A stretch of 38,092 nt of DNA from Mixta sp. Marseille-Q2659 (GTDB taxonomy: Bacteria; Pseudomonadota; Gammaproteobacteria; Enterobacterales; Enterobacteriaceae), in NCBI RefSeq assembly GCF_940807255.1, contig NZ_CALNWY010000033.1, forward strand, positions 1 through 38,092, in the 5' to 3' direction. How positions within the stretch are numbered: position 1 is the stretch's first letter; each line of letters opens with the position of its first letter. A model generated the notes under the pieces. It ran no database searches, was not told the DNA's origin, and was given only the letters and a program-made list of their open reading frames with translations. Of the stretch, positions 8,364 through 17,585 are shown piece after piece. Made by a program: the position numbers and the translations under genes.

Positions 8364-8864
8364 ATGAACCCGTTTGAAACGCTGTTTACGCAGGGTAAAA
8401 CCACCGCAGAATTTATTGCTACCGGCACGCCGGAGCAGATAGCCGATCTGCAGAGCTGGCAGGCGCTGCTGGAAAGCCAGCATGAGGCCGTTGAAAAAGC
8501 GCTCGCGCCGGTGCAGACGCTAACGGACCGTTTCCACCTGCTGGTGGCGGCAGAGATGTGGTGTCCCGACTGTCATCGCAATATTCCGCCGATGGCGCTG
8601 CTGTGTCAGCGCTTGCCGAATGTGGAAATGGCGATCGTTACCCGCGATGAGGCGCAGCCGCTTACCGCGCTGTTGGATATTGAGAAAGTCAAAATCCCGT
8701 TGGCCGTGGTGCTTGATGCCGATTTTGCGCCGCTTGGTACCTTTGTTGAACGTCCGGCGTCGGTAGTGAAGGGCGATGAGTCACAGCTGGAAGCCTATCG
8801 TCGCGGCGAGCTGTTAGTGGAAACCATCAGCGATATTACCACTATGCTGGCAGCCGCCCGCTAA
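8364..8864 (+). CDS. Thioredoxin-family protein with WCPDC active site
   Basis: The start at 8364 (MNPFETLF) lies nine bases after GGAG; a GTG at 8358 is in frame but too close to that site. The 166 residues contain a thioredoxin-like fold with the redox motif WCPDCH at about residue 67, preceded by a FHLLVAAEM strand and followed by VKIPLAVVLD, the cis-Pro strand. There is no signal peptide, so it is cytoplasmic. Relatives are annotated only as thioredoxin family proteins; the redox partner is unknown. Monocistronic. Confidence 0.85.
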   Translation: MNPFETLFTQGKTTAEFIATGTPEQIADLQSWQALLESQHEAVEKALAPVQTLTDRFHLLVAAEMWCPDCHRNIPPMALLCQRLPNVEMAIVTRDEAQPLTALLDIEKVKIPLAVVLDADFAPLGTFVERPASVVKGDESQLEAYRRGELLVETISDITTMLAAAR

Positions 8865-8873
8865 TCCTGATAA

Positions 8874-8945
8874 TGACGTGCTGACAGGCATTGCCCGTGC
8901 CGGTTTGCACGTCACCGCGAACGAGCAGAGCAGGGGGCTCCCTGC
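8874..8945. terminator. Two hairpins between convergent genes, possible terminators
   Basis: An eight-base inverted repeat (TGACGTGC at 8874-8881, GCACGTCA at 8907-8914) and a GCAGGG/CCCTGC hairpin (8930-8945) lie between the thioredoxin-like gene and the convergent peptide-binding gene. Neither is followed by a clear T run, so termination is only inferred from position. Confidence 0.35.
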
Positions 8946-8961
8946 CTGCTTCAGCTACTTA

Positions 8962-10531
8962 TTACTTACTGACCTCATCAAAATAGAGCAGACTCACGCC
9001 GATGCCCTGGCGCGCATGGCTGAGCGATTGACGCAGCGCCACCTGCTGCGCGCCCTGCAACATCACCACAAAAGGCGAATCCTGTTGCACAGTGGTTTGT
9101 AGCTGCGTGTAAAGCGCGCGGCGCTTAGCCACATCGCTTTCACCCGCCGCCGCGCGGGTGCTGGCGCTGAGCTGCGGGATCTCCCAGCCGGTGCGCCACG
9201 CCAGCGTTTTGGCGCCGCCCGGTACATTCAGCGCGAAAGCACTGGCGTTGGTATTGGGATCGATATAATCCGCGCCCCAGTAAATAAATATCGACTGGAA
9301 GTTGCGCCCGCGCATCTTGCTCCACAGCTCCGATTCCGCAACCGGCTGAATATCAATATGCAAATCGGCTTTAGCGAAGCTCGCCTGTAGCGCCTGCGCG
9401 ACATCAATATAGGGCGGCTGATTGACGACCGTCAGCGCAAAATGCGTACCGGGCGCGATGCCACCCTGCTGCAACAGCGCTTTTGCTTTTGCCAAATCGT
9501 AATGAAAAGGCGTGGTTTCCAGCGCGCCGTCAAAGCCGTTGGGCAGAATGCTCTGATGAACGGCATATTGTCCTTTTAACAGCTGAGCGGCCAGCGCGTC
9601 GTAATCCACCAGCCAGCGCGCCGCCTGCCACAGCGCCGGGTTGCCCAGCGCGGGCTGCTGCGCATCTTTGGTATTAAAGCCAAGATAATAAATCAGGCTG
9701 GAGGGAAAGGTGGCGATGCGCACGCCGGGCGCATCCTGCAGCGCGGCAACCTGATCCGCGCCGAGCTGATAGGCTACGTCCACGTCGCCCTGCTGGATCA
9801 GCAGACGGCGCGCGCCTGCATCGCTCACGTTTTTCAACAGCACGCGTTTCAGAAGCGGTTGCGGACGGGCGTAAGCGCTTTTTTCCAGCACCAGGGCCTG
9901 CTGCGGCACATTGCCGGATAGTATAAGCGCCGCTGCCGGCTGAGTGGGTACGCAGCCAGCCATTGCCAGCGTCATTGCCGCTGAGATGCTGCTCTGCCAG
10001 CAGGCGATCGACGATGGAGCTGACCGGCGCGCTCAGCAGCCGCAGCGCGAGATCGCGGCCAATTGCGGCGGGCCAGCGGATTTCAAGCCGGTGCGCGTCG
10101 AGACGGCTAAACTGGGCGTCGATATTTTCCGGCGTCCAGCCAAACTCGGCGAGAATAAACGACGGTGCCTTATTCAATTTAATCGCGCGCGTCAGCGAGA
10201 AAATCACATCGTCCGGCGTGACCGCATTGCCGCTGGCAAAACGGGCGTCAGGGCGCAAATTGACGATCAGGCTGTGTGGCGTGCTGCCCGGTTGCCAGCT
10301 GTCGGCCAGCAGCGGAGCCAGCTTTTGCGGCGTCTGGCGATCCGCTTCCACCAGCGTTTGATAGACGTTACGCAGACTGCCGTTACTGACGGTTTCAAAA
10401 CTTTCCGCCGGGTCAAAACTAATAATACCATCCAGCGGGATTGCCACCACCAGCGTATCGTCGGGCGTTTGCGCCAACGCCGCAGACGCGCCGGAGAGCA
10501 AAGCCAGTAATAAAAGCAAAGATTTAGCCAT
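8962..10531 (-). pseudogene. Peptide/nickel-type ABC substrate-binding protein, frameshifted
   Basis: The N-terminal part (from 10531) has a signal peptide (LLLLLALLSGASAALAQ) and the SBP family 5 start (LVVAIPLDGIISFDPAESFE, ARFASGNAVTPDDVIFSL). The C-terminal part lies in another frame (QQALVLEKSAYARPQP, SSLIYYLGFNTKD, FQSIFIYWGADYIDPNT). The frames meet near 9908-9920, where GSGAYTIR should run on into VPQQALVLEKS. The total length is one base over a multiple of three, so a one-base insertion is implied; repaired, it would encode about 522 residues, normal for the family. No permease or ATPase genes adjoin it, so it was an orphan binding protein. Real pseudogene or base-call error cannot be distinguished. 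Confidence 0.85.
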
Positions 10532-10808
10532 GATAAAGATCCTGAGTGTGAGATAAAAACACTCTATCCACGCCAGCCAAACGGCAAAATGCCGGTTTGT
10601 TCTGAGCTTTGCCGTTTTGCGTTAATAACGGCACGCGTTATTCGTGCCAACCCGCAGCAGGCCCGCGCTGGTGATATACCGCGCAGGTCATTAAACGTGC
10701 GGACAGGCTAACTGTCTGAAAAGTAACCGTGGCATGATGTGGAAAGTCTGTTTGAAGGGCGCTTTGCTACACTCTGTGCTGGATCCCAAACTCAATCTGA
10801 GGTGAATA

Positions 10809-11824
10809 GTGAAAATTAAGAGTTACGCAGCGATGGAAGCCGGAAAGGCTTTGGAACTTTATGAGTTTGAAGCCGAATCGCTGAGCGCCGAAGATGTTGA
10901 AGTCGAAGTGGAATATTGCGGCGTTTGCCATTCCGATTTGTCGATGATCGATAACGAATGGGGCATTTCAAGCTATCCGCTGATCGCCGGTCATGAAGTG
11001 ATTGGTCGCGTCTCCGCGCTGGGCGAGGCGGCAAAAAACAAAGGGCTCTCCATCGGTCAGCGCGTAGGCATTGGCTGGACGGCAAAAAGCTGTGAACATT
11101 GCGACGCCTGCATCACCGGCGACCAGGTGAACTGCTTGAACGGCAGCGTGCCGACCATCGCTAACAAAGGCGGCTTTGCCGACAGGCTGCGTGCTAACTG
11201 GCAGTGGGTATTCCGCTGCCGGAAAAACTGGATCCCGCCTCTGCCGGCCCGCTGCTGTGCGGCGGCATTACGGTATTTAAACCGCTGCTGATGCACAACA
11301 TCACCGCCACCAGCCGCGTTGGCGTAATTGGTATCGGCGGCCTCGGCCATATTGCCATTAAAATCCTGCATGCGATGGGCGCGGAAGTTACCGCTTTCAG
11401 CTCAACGCCGGATAAAAAGCAGTCCATTCTGGATATGGGCGCCGATCATGTGGTGAACAGCCGCGATCCGGAAGAATTGAAAAAGCTGGCCGGACAGTTC
11501 GATCTGATCCTGAGTACCGTTGCGGTCGATCTCGACTGGCAGCCGTACTTTGCGGCGCTGGCGCCGCGCGGTAATTTCCATACCGTCGGCGCGGTGATGA
11601 AACCTTTTGAGGTACCGGCGTTTAGCCTGATCTTAGGCGACCGGGCGGTAACCGGCTCATCAACCGGTTCGCCGGGCCAGCTGCGTTCGCTGCTGAAGTT
11701 GGCGGCGCGCGCTGATATCGCGCCGAAGGTGGAATTCTTCCCGATGTCGAAAATCAATGAGGCGCTGGATCACGTGCGTGCCGGTAAGGCCAACTATCGC
11801 GTGGTGCTGAAAGCCGATTTCTGA
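10809..11824 (+). pseudogene. Zinc-dependent NAD(P) alcohol dehydrogenase (YahK/cinnamyl-alcohol type), frameshifted
   Basis: Residues 1-135 read [12 protein letters not shown], catalytic-zinc CGVCHSDL (Cys40) and GHEVIG (His62), then four structural-zinc cysteines at 95, 98, 101 and 109. The rest lies in another frame from about 11204: [20 protein letters not shown], Rossmann motif [14 protein letters not shown], and a normal end. The break is near 11205-11213, where WQWV should continue as IPLPEKL; one base is missing. Repaired length is 338 residues, typical for the family, which reduces aldehydes to alcohols. Both halves are fully conserved around the break, so the lesion is recent or an artefact. 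Confidence 0.87.
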
Positions 11825-11838
11825 CCGGCGTAACGCAT

Positions 11839-11871
11839 AAAAAGGCGGCGATAATATCGCCGCCTTTTTTT
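11839..11871. terminator. Bidirectional terminator
   Basis: A strong GC-rich stem (AAAGGCGGCGA with TCGCCGCCTTT) is flanked by A and T runs on both sides. It lies between the convergent dehydrogenase and permease genes and can serve both. Confidence 0.9.
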
Positions 11872-11873
11872 AA

Positions 11874-13316
11874 TCAGGATTCGGTAGTGGTTTGCCACGC
11901 CTGGCGCGCCTGCTGACGCCGCAATTTTAGCCGCCAGAAAACCGCCAGCAGAATAAACCAGACGGGCATCGCGCACAGCGCCGCCAGCGTATCGGGATCG
12001 AAAACCATAATCACCAGCGAGAACAGGAAAAACAGCAGGCTCAGCCAGCACATCGCAATGCCGCCCGGCATTTTAAACGCCGACTGGTGATGCAGATCGG
12101 GGCGCCGACGACGGTACACCAGATACGCCACCAGAATCATTCCCCAGCTATAAATCACCAGAATCGCCGCCAGCGTAGAGACAATGGTAAACAGCGTCAT
12201 CACGTTGGGCATCAGGAACAGCAACAGCGTGCCGCTGAGCATACAAAAACAGGAGAAGAGCAGGCTGCGTACCGGGATAGCCGTGACGCGCGACAGCATA
12301 CGGAACTGCCGGTGCGCATGTTTTTCCACCGATAAGCCGTACAGCATGCGGGTACTGGAATAGACGCCGCTGTTGGCGGAGGACATCGCCGAGGTCAGGG
12401 CGACAAAGTTAATCAGCGCAGCGGCGGCAGGCAGGCCCGCCTTATCGAACAGCGTCACAAAAGGACTGGTTTCCGGCGAAACATGCTGCCAGGAGGTGAC
12501 GGCGATAATCACCACCATCGACAGCACGTAAAAGATAATAATGCGCAGCGGAATCGCTCGGATGGCGCGCGGCAGGATCTTATCCGGCGTTTTCGTCTCC
12601 GCCGTCATGGTACCGAGCAGCTCAATGCCGGTGTAGGAGAAAATCGCGATCTGGAAACCGGCGAAAAAGCCCACCACGCCATGTGGCATAAACACGGCCG
12701 GATCGGTCAGGTTGCCCACCGAAGCGCGTACGCCATCCGGTGAGGTCCAGCCGGTCGCAATCATCCACAGGCCGGTCAGAATTAGCGCCACGATGGCGAT
12801 CACCTTGATGATAGCGAACCAAAACTCCGCCTCGCCAAACATCTTCACCGACAGCAAATTAAACAGAAACAGCAGCGCCAGCGCGAATAGCGCCGGGATC
12901 CACGGCGAAAGCGTCGGCAGCCAGTACTGCACATAGCCGCCGCATACCACCACATCGGCAATACAGGTGACCACCCAGCTCAGCCAGTAAGACCAGCCGA
13001 GAAAAAAGCTCGCTTTCGGCCCCAGGTAATCAGAAACAAAATCGGCAAACGAGCGGTAGTCGAGACGCGTCAACAGCAGCTCGCCCATAGCCCGCATCAC
13101 CATATACATAAAAAACCCGACCACCACATAGGTGATCAATATCGAAGTACCGGACACGGCGATAGTTTTACCGGCGCCCATAAACAGGCCGGTACCGATC
13201 GCGCCGCCCAGCGAAATCAGCTGGATATGGCGCTCGCTCAGGCCGCGTTGTAAATGCTGCGGTGCAGAGGCTTCGGTAGCGGAAGGTGTCGATCGCGGTG
13301 GTTGTTTAACGGTCAT
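11874..13316 (-). CDS. cycA: APC-family amino-acid permease, CycA-like (D-serine/D-alanine/glycine)
   Basis: The 480 residues form twelve predicted transmembrane helices in the amino-acid/polyamine/organocation pattern: RHIQLISLGGAIGTGLFMG, VMRAMGELLL, SFADFVSDYLGP, KMFGEAEFWFAIIKV, FSYTGIELLGTMTAETK, and TSAMSSANSGVYSSTRMLYGL. These blocks follow E. coli CycA closely, which imports glycine, D-alanine and D-serine by proton symport. The similarity is clear but the C-terminal half diverges, so a close paralogue with another small neutral amino acid as substrate is possible. It is monocistronic and ends at the bidirectional terminator. Confidence 0.8.
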   Translation of the reverse strand: MTVKQPPRSTPSATEASAPQHLQRGLSERHIQLISLGGAIGTGLFMGAGKTIAVSGTSILITYVVVGFFMYMVMRAMGELLLTRLDYRSFADFVSDYLGPKASFFLGWSYWLSWVVTCIADVVVCGGYVQYWLPTLSPWIPALFALALLFLFNLLSVKMFGEAEFWFAIIKVIAIVALILTGLWMIATGWTSPDGVRASVGNLTDPAVFMPHGVVGFFAGFQIAIFSYTGIELLGTMTAETKTPDKILPRAIRAIPLRIIIFYVLSMVVIIAVTSWQHVSPETSPFVTLFDKAGLPAAAALINFVALTSAMSSANSGVYSSTRMLYGLSVEKHAHRQFRMLSRVTAIPVRSLLFSCFCMLSGTLLLFLMPNVMTLFTIVSTLAAILVIYSWGMILVAYLVYRRRRPDLHHQSAFKMPGGIAMCWLSLLFFLFSLVIMVFDPDTLAALCAMPVWFILLAVFWRLKLRRQQARQAWQTTTES

Positions 13317-13870
13317 GGCTTCTCCTCTTATGACGGCCGACCATGAAGCGAATACGGTTTTACAGACAAAAGCTCCCCCTCCCCGAGACAGCGCAGGGCA
13401 CAGGCGCGGCGGGCGCCGAAAAGAGGGTAAAGACGATATTCAGCGGACTACAGGCGGTCTCATATCCATCCCGTTGAAAAGCAGAACGATTTCTGACGCC
13501 GGGTGGGATCAGCCGGTACAACAGCAGCTGGCGGGTTAATGCTGGCTGGCGAAATTTACATTGTCAACACTGCAAAATAACGAAAATTTAACTTTTTGAT
13601 CGCTTTCAAGGTTCTGAAAACTCAGGGGAAATCTTTTTTATGCACTTTAATTGCATAAAAAATGAATAAAAGGGGATGCGCTGAAGCGCTGACTCATAAA
13701 AGTAACTAATTATTCACCGCTGTTACGATTGCTTTACGAAAAAACAAATTTTTCCGCCATCGGGAAAAATTCACCGACGGTAAATAGTGGTAAATTCTTC
13801 AGCGCATAGTGATATGCAGGTCATTTCCACGGTTTAACAATATAAATAACTTTGTTCAAAAAGGTTTGTT
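13317..13870. other. Divergent intergenic region between the permease and gdhA
   Basis: About 550 bases without a convincing gene. The left part is GC-rich. The right part (from about 13560) is AT-rich and should hold the gdhA promoter. It contains a perfect nine-base inverted repeat, AATTTTTCC (13747-13755) and GGAAAAATT (13763-13771), seven bases apart, about 100 bases before the gdhA start: a candidate operator or hairpin. No RNA gene is recognised. Confidence 0.5.
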
Positions 13871-15145
13871 ATGGAAAAGCTATCTTACGCGTCAGAAAGC
13901 GGTACATCGGCCTGGAACACCTACCTACAGCAAATTGACCGCGTCGCCCCTTACCTTGGGGATCTGTCGCGCTGGATCGATACACTGCGACATCCGAAAC
14001 GCGCCCTTATTGTTGATATTCCTTTACAAATGGACGACGGCACCATTCGCCATTTCGAAGGTTTTCGTGTTCAGCACAATCTTTCACGCGGTCCAGGTAA
14101 GGGCGGTATTCGCTACCATCCTGACGTGGATCTGAACGAGGTCATGGCGCTTTCCGCCTGGATGACCATTAAATGCGCCGCGGTCAACCTGCCTTACGGC
14201 GGGGCGAAAGGCGGCATCCGCGTCGATCCTTTTTCACTGTCGGAAGGCGAGCTGGAGCGTCTGACGCGTCGTTACACCAGTGAAATCGGTCTGATTATCG
14301 GGCCGCAGCGCGATATTCCGGCGCCGGATGTCGGCACCAACGGCAAAGTCATGGCCTGGATGATGGATACCTATTCCATGAACCACGGCACCACCATTAC
14401 CGGCGTGGTTACCGGCAAACCGATTCATCTCGGCGGCTCGCTGGGCCGTGAAAAAGCAACCGGACGCGGCGTATTCGTGACCGGACGTGAAGTGGCAGGA
14501 CGCGCCGGTATTGAAATCGAAGGCGCGAAAATCGCGGTGCAGGGTTTTGGTAACGTCGGCAGCGAGGCCGCACGTCTGTTCGCTGAAGCGGGCGCGCGCG
14601 TTACCGCCATTCAGGATCATACCGCCACGCTGTTTAACGCCGACGGCATTGACCTGCATGCGCTCAGCGAATGGCAGCACAGCCATAAGCAAATCGCCGG
14701 TTTCCCTGGCGCGCAGAGTATTGACAGCGAAGCATTCTGGTCGGTCGAGATGGATATTCTGATCCCGGCGGCGCTGGAAGGGCAGATTACCCGCGCGCGT
14801 GCGGAGAAGCTGAAGTGCAAGCTGGTGCTGGAAGGGGCGAATGGCCCGACCTATCCCGATGCGGACGATATGCTGAAATCACGCGGCGTTACCGTCGTGC
14901 CGGATGTTATCTGTAACGCAGGCGGGGTCACGGTCAGCTACTTCGAATGGGTACAGGATATGGCGAGCTTCTTCTGGAGCGAGGAGGAGATCAATGCGCG
15001 TATGGACAAGATCATGACCGAAGCGATGGTGCATGTCTGGGACAAAGCGATTGAGAAATCCTGTACGCTGCGTACCGCCGCCTATATCGTCGCCTGCGAA
15101 CGCATTCTGATGGCGCGTAAAGATCGCGGAATCTATCCGGGCTAA
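13871..15145 (+). CDS. gdhA: Glutamate dehydrogenase (Glu/Leu/Phe/Val dehydrogenase family)
   Basis: The 424 residues include the substrate-binding GGIRYHP, the catalytic Lys region [14 protein letters not shown], the PAPDVGTN block and the Rossmann fingerprint [13 protein letters not shown]. The enzyme interconverts glutamate with 2-oxoglutarate and ammonia. Length and motifs match the shorter hexameric class (RocG/GudB of Bacillus and similar), not the 447-residue NADP biosynthetic GdhA of E. coli, so a catabolic NAD-linked role is likely but not proved. The Asp-Glu context after the Rossmann fingerprint (TAIQDHT) would fit NAD preference. It stands alone, divergent from an amino-acid permease. 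Confidence 0.93.
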   Translation: MEKLSYASESGTSAWNTYLQQIDRVAPYLGDLSRWIDTLRHPKRALIVDIPLQMDDGTIRHFEGFRVQHNLSRGPGKGGIRYHPDVDLNEVMALSAWMTIKCAAVNLPYGGAKGGIRVDPFSLSEGELERLTRRYTSEIGLIIGPQRDIPAPDVGTNGKVMAWMMDTYSMNHGTTITGVVTGKPIHLGGSLGREKATGRGVFVTGREVAGRAGIEIEGAKIAVQGFGNVGSEAARLFAEAGARVTAIQDHTATLFNADGIDLHALSEWQHSHKQIAGFPGAQSIDSEAFWSVEMDILIPAALEGQITRARAEKLKCKLVLEGANGPTYPDADDMLKSRGVTVVPDVICNAGGVTVSYFEWVQDMASFFWSEEEINARMDKIMTEAMVHVWDKAIEKSCTLRTAAYIVACERILMARKDRGIYPG

Positions 15146-15190
15146 CGGCACCGAACGGTAAGCTGTTTAGACAGACCTGTAAAATGAATC

Positions 15191-15224
15191 AGGCCCGCGC
15201 GCGGAAGGTGCGCTAACGGGCCTT
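15191..15224. terminator. Possible terminator after gdhA
   Basis: AGGCCCG and CGGGCCT form the base of a stem with an inner GCGC pairing. The T tract is poor, so this is a moderate call based on position between the convergent gdhA and the small gene at 15236. Confidence 0.45.
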
Positions 15225-15235
15225 CAACAACGAAA

Positions 15236-15490
15236 TCAGCTTTTGCGGGATGCGGTTTTCACTGTACGTCCGCCATATTTGCGACCGGCTCTGGCGCGGC
15301 TCAGCGCATGGGTAAACAGCACCACATCCTCACGCAGCCAAAGGCGAACGGAAAGCGGGGCATGATTCAGCGCTTCCGGCAATGCAACGCCGTCAATATC
15401 GCCGCGATTACAAATCGCCCGGATCAAATCGTCCTCTTTGATGCCAGCGTAACGCGCAAACTCCGGTGCGGTCAGATGCAAACGTCCCAT
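15236..15490 (-). CDS. Small putative DNA-binding protein, 84 aa
   Basis: A strong AGGAGG lies four bases before the ATG, so the gene is likely real. The sequence HLTAPEFARYAGIKEDDLIR at the start and SVRLWLREDVVLF later recall the excisionase/MerR-like winged helix used by small DNA-binding proteins. The end is Arg/Lys-rich. I do not recognise a named family. It converges on gdhA. The DNA-binding role is an inference from pattern only. Confidence 0.65.
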   Translation of the reverse strand: MGRLHLTAPEFARYAGIKEDDLIRAICNRGDIDGVALPEALNHAPLSVRLWLREDVVLFTHALSRARAGRKYGGRTVKTASRKS

Positions 15491-15693
15491 ACTTCCTCCT
15501 TAAGCCTGCGTCAGGCATTGTTTAATAAAATTTAGCTTAAGGTCTTTTTGTATCCTTTTCTGGCGAATATTTGTTGATCCAGGTCAGAAAGATAGCATGC
15601 AAAAGGTAAAGTTTTTTTACCGTTTCGCTTGAAAAAGCGGTCGATAATAAAGGCCGAACGAGCATCAAAATGAGGGCGAGGGCACTGTGCGTT

Positions 15694-16017
15694 TTAGTTA
15701 ATCTGCATAATCGCATCGGACTGCTGCAGCATCTGAAACAGCTGCTGCTGGCTGGCTTCTGTGACGTCGTGGGTTTCCCAGCCGTGACGCCAGATAATGT
15801 GGTGGACATGGCCCAACTGTCGCCAGAGCGCAATGGCGGAAGCGGCCAGCGCACAGGTTTCATCGCTCTGCACGCACTCCAGCGTGGTATGGTTATCCTC
15901 CTCCAGCGCATTAATGAATATCTGTGTCGCGTCGGCAGGCATAACCGCGCGCAAATCTTCCAGCATATCTGCGCTCACGGCCTGCGAAAGTCGCAGGATG
16001 AATTTCGCTGAGTTCAT
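15694..16017 (-). CDS. Hypothetical protein, 107 aa
   Basis: GGGAG lies six bases before the ATG, supporting translation. The product is acidic and mostly helical in appearance, with a His/Trp-rich middle (LGHVHHIIWRHGWETHDVTE). It has no signal peptide, membrane helix or known motif. A (GCGGAAA)9 heptanucleotide array lies 109-171 bases upstream of the start codon, in what should be its promoter region. Between its end and the next gene downstream lie about 200 bases in which I see nothing. Family not recognised. Confidence 0.65.
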   Translation of the reverse strand: MNSAKFILRLSQAVSADMLEDLRAVMPADATQIFINALEEDNHTTLECVQSDETCALAASAIALWRQLGHVHHIIWRHGWETHDVTEASQQQLFQMLQQSDAIMQIN

Positions 16018-16125
16018 GGTTAGCTCCCTGATAATCCCATTATTGTCCGTAACCGTCTCTGGGAAATCGCGCGCCGGCCCGGTTTTTTTATTGTACTACG
16101 TCAGTAAACGTCGGGCAGGCTGTTT

Positions 16126-16191
16126 GCGGAAAGCGGAAAGCGGAAAGCGGAAAGCGGAAAGCGGAAAGCGGAAAGCGGAAAGCGGAAAGCG
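16126..16191. repeat. Heptanucleotide tandem repeat (GCGGAAA)9
   Basis: Nine perfect head-to-tail copies of GCGGAAA (16126-16188) are followed by a partial GCG. The array lies between the yceI-like stop and the start of the 107-residue gene, both minus-strand, and outside both reading frames. On the complementary strand it is a pyrimidine-rich TTTCCGC array. It is a probable variable-number tandem repeat. Confidence 0.97.
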
Positions 16192-16227
16192 AGGCGGAAT
16201 CAGGAATGCCGCATGCGGAAAAGCCAC

Positions 16228-16246
16228 AGCCCCGCGCGGCGGGGCT
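16228..16246 (-). terminator. Terminator hairpin of the yceI-like gene
   Basis: A perfect eight-base-pair GC stem (AGCCCCGC with GCGGGGCT) has a three-base loop and lies eight bases past the stop codon. The following T stretch on the minus strand is short and interrupted, so efficiency is uncertain. Confidence 0.6.
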
Positions 16247-16253
16247 GAAAAGA

Positions 16254-16841
16254 TTACTTCGCCGCGTAAGCTTCGGTCGAAATCGTCAGCGCGATCTCAT
16301 CGCTCACCGCAGGAATATACTGCTTCAGGTTAAAATCTGAGCGCTTCACAGTCGCCGTGGCGTCAAAGCCAACCGCCTGCTTTTTCAGCATCGGATGTTC
16401 GCCCTGTTTGTTCAGCGTGGCGTGCAGCGTCACCGGACGGGTTACGCCCTTAATCGTCAGGTCGCCCTGTACGTCGAATCGGTTATTGCCTTTGCTGATC
16501 ACGCGCGTGCTGTGGAAGGTGGCCGTTGGATAAGTGCCGGTGTTGAAATACTGGTCACCTTTAAATTCGGTCGTCAGCGCGGCGACGTGCGTATCGATGT
16601 TGGTCAGCGGCAACGTCACATCCACCTTTGACGCTTCCGGGTTGGTGCTGTCAAAAACCAGCGTGCCGGAGGTGCCAGAAATATCAGCGGTAGGGTGAGA
16701 AAAACCAAAATGCGACCAGCTCATCACCACGGAAGTATGTTCCGGGTTCAGCTGATAGGTCTGCGCCTCAGCGTGGCTAAACTGCGCCCAAAAACCTAAA
16801 CCTAACGCCAGCGGCACGGCGATTTTTTTCATATTCAACAT
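16254..16841 (-). CDS. YceI-family periplasmic lipid-binding protein
   Basis: The start at 16841 (MLNMKKIAV) has AGGA eight bases upstream; the frame is open further to 16931 without support. The 195 residues begin with a signal peptide ending near FSHAEA. The YceI lipocalin-like barrel follows: YQLNPEHTSVVMSWSHFGFS, GTLVFDSTNPEASKVDVTL, YFNTGTYPTATFHST and GDLTIKGVTRPVTLHA. Family members bind polyisoprenoids in the periplasm. It differs enough from E. coli YceI to be a paralogue, and the usual cytochrome b561 partner is not adjacent. Confidence 0.88.
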   Translation of the reverse strand: MLNMKKIAVPLALGLGFWAQFSHAEAQTYQLNPEHTSVVMSWSHFGFSHPTADISGTSGTLVFDSTNPEASKVDVTLPLTNIDTHVAALTTEFKGDQYFNTGTYPTATFHSTRVISKGNNRFDVQGDLTIKGVTRPVTLHATLNKQGEHPMLKKQAVGFDATATVKRSDFNLKQYIPAVSDEIALTISTEAYAAK

Positions 16842-17015
16842 AACGGCAATCCTGCAGTCACTAAAAAGGAATTTAAGTGTGGTCGCTGGCGGCAAGAACC
16901 GAAAGCAAAGATAATTGTTTTTGTTTTTCAAATAATTTGAAGATAACGCAACAAATCTCGCTTTTCCGAACAGCTGGCTTAGGGCAGGCGCATCGCCTGC
17001 GCCGCGCTGGTGCCC

Positions 17016-17180
17016 TTAACGAGGCTGCAGGTCCAAACGAACGGCCAGCTCATCGATAAGGGCTTTTGCAGCTGGTTAAAGGGCGCGCGGCTGCTGTTGC
17101 TGGATAAACGTGAGCAGCGGATCCTCACCGCTGTACGAATGCCGCTGAGCTGCTCCATAACCGCCAGGCCGCAGAAAGGC
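17016..17180 (-). pseudogene. Possible decayed C-terminal fragment of a LysR-type regulator
   Basis: In one minus-strand frame, residues resembling the end of LysR regulators are seen (SGEDPLLTFIQQQQPRAL, then PAAKALIDELAVRLDLQPR), split by an in-frame TAA and ending at a stop at 17016-17018. The PAAKALIDEL pattern matches the usual final helix of LysR proteins. No HTH or upstream portion is found, so if real it is a remnant. The call rests on a short stretch and is weak. The rest of 16842-17235 shows nothing else. Confidence 0.28.
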
Positions 17181-17235
17181 ACATAGATAAGAAACGCGTA
17201 GAAAAGCTATCGTTCTTAGGGATGACAGGATGACA

Positions 17236-17260
17236 AAAGACCCGCCGTCGGCGGGTCTTT
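17236..17260 (-). terminator. Terminator of the small Gly-rich lipoprotein gene
   Basis: A perfect eleven-base-pair stem (AAAGACCCGCC with GGCGGGTCTTT) has a three-base loop. On the minus strand it ends in TTTT. It lies 13 bases after the stop of the small lipoprotein gene. Confidence 0.88.
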
Positions 17261-17273
17261 GCGCAATGTCAGC

Positions 17274-17414
17274 TTAGCGGTCTGGACCGCCGTGATGGAA
17301 ACCACCGCCGCCGCCATGACCGCCGCCCGGGCCGCCCCACGGGCCCCACCAGACACAGCCGCTTAATGATGCGGTCAGAAGGACCGCCGTTAACAACATA
17401 AACATTTTTTTCAT
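17274..17414 (-). CDS. Small Gly/Trp/His-rich lipoprotein, 46 aa
   Basis: A 46-residue gene with a GGAGG ribosome binding site a few bases before the ATG and its own terminator. It starts MKKMFMLLTAVLL and has a lipobox LSGC (Cys20), so it should be lipidated and kept in the envelope. The mature 27 residues are almost all Gly, Trp, Pro and His (CVWWGPWGG, then GGFHHGGPDR). The His residues could bind metal. No named family is recognised. Both the signal and its flanking expression signals are clean. Confidence 0.85.
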   Translation of the reverse strand: MKKMFMLLTAVLLTASLSGCVWWGPWGGPGGGHGGGGGFHHGGPDR

Positions 17415-17585
17415 GATTACCTCCAGCAAGTGGCCGCGATTCTATGTGAAAAAAAAGCGCCTTAAACCAGGCGTGCGGCTGATTTTCACTTTCCTGACAA
17501 TTTGCTGTGTTGATCCTGCGAGAGGGCAGAAAAACCGTCGTCGTAACAGGCTTTGCTATATTTAGGGAAACTACAGGAGGCCAAA

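Noticed and set aside
15797..16333. Plus-strand frame encoding repeated ESGKRKA units
   Set aside because: The repeats come from reading through the GCGGAAA array. The frame overlaps two better-supported minus-strand genes and has no ribosome binding site.
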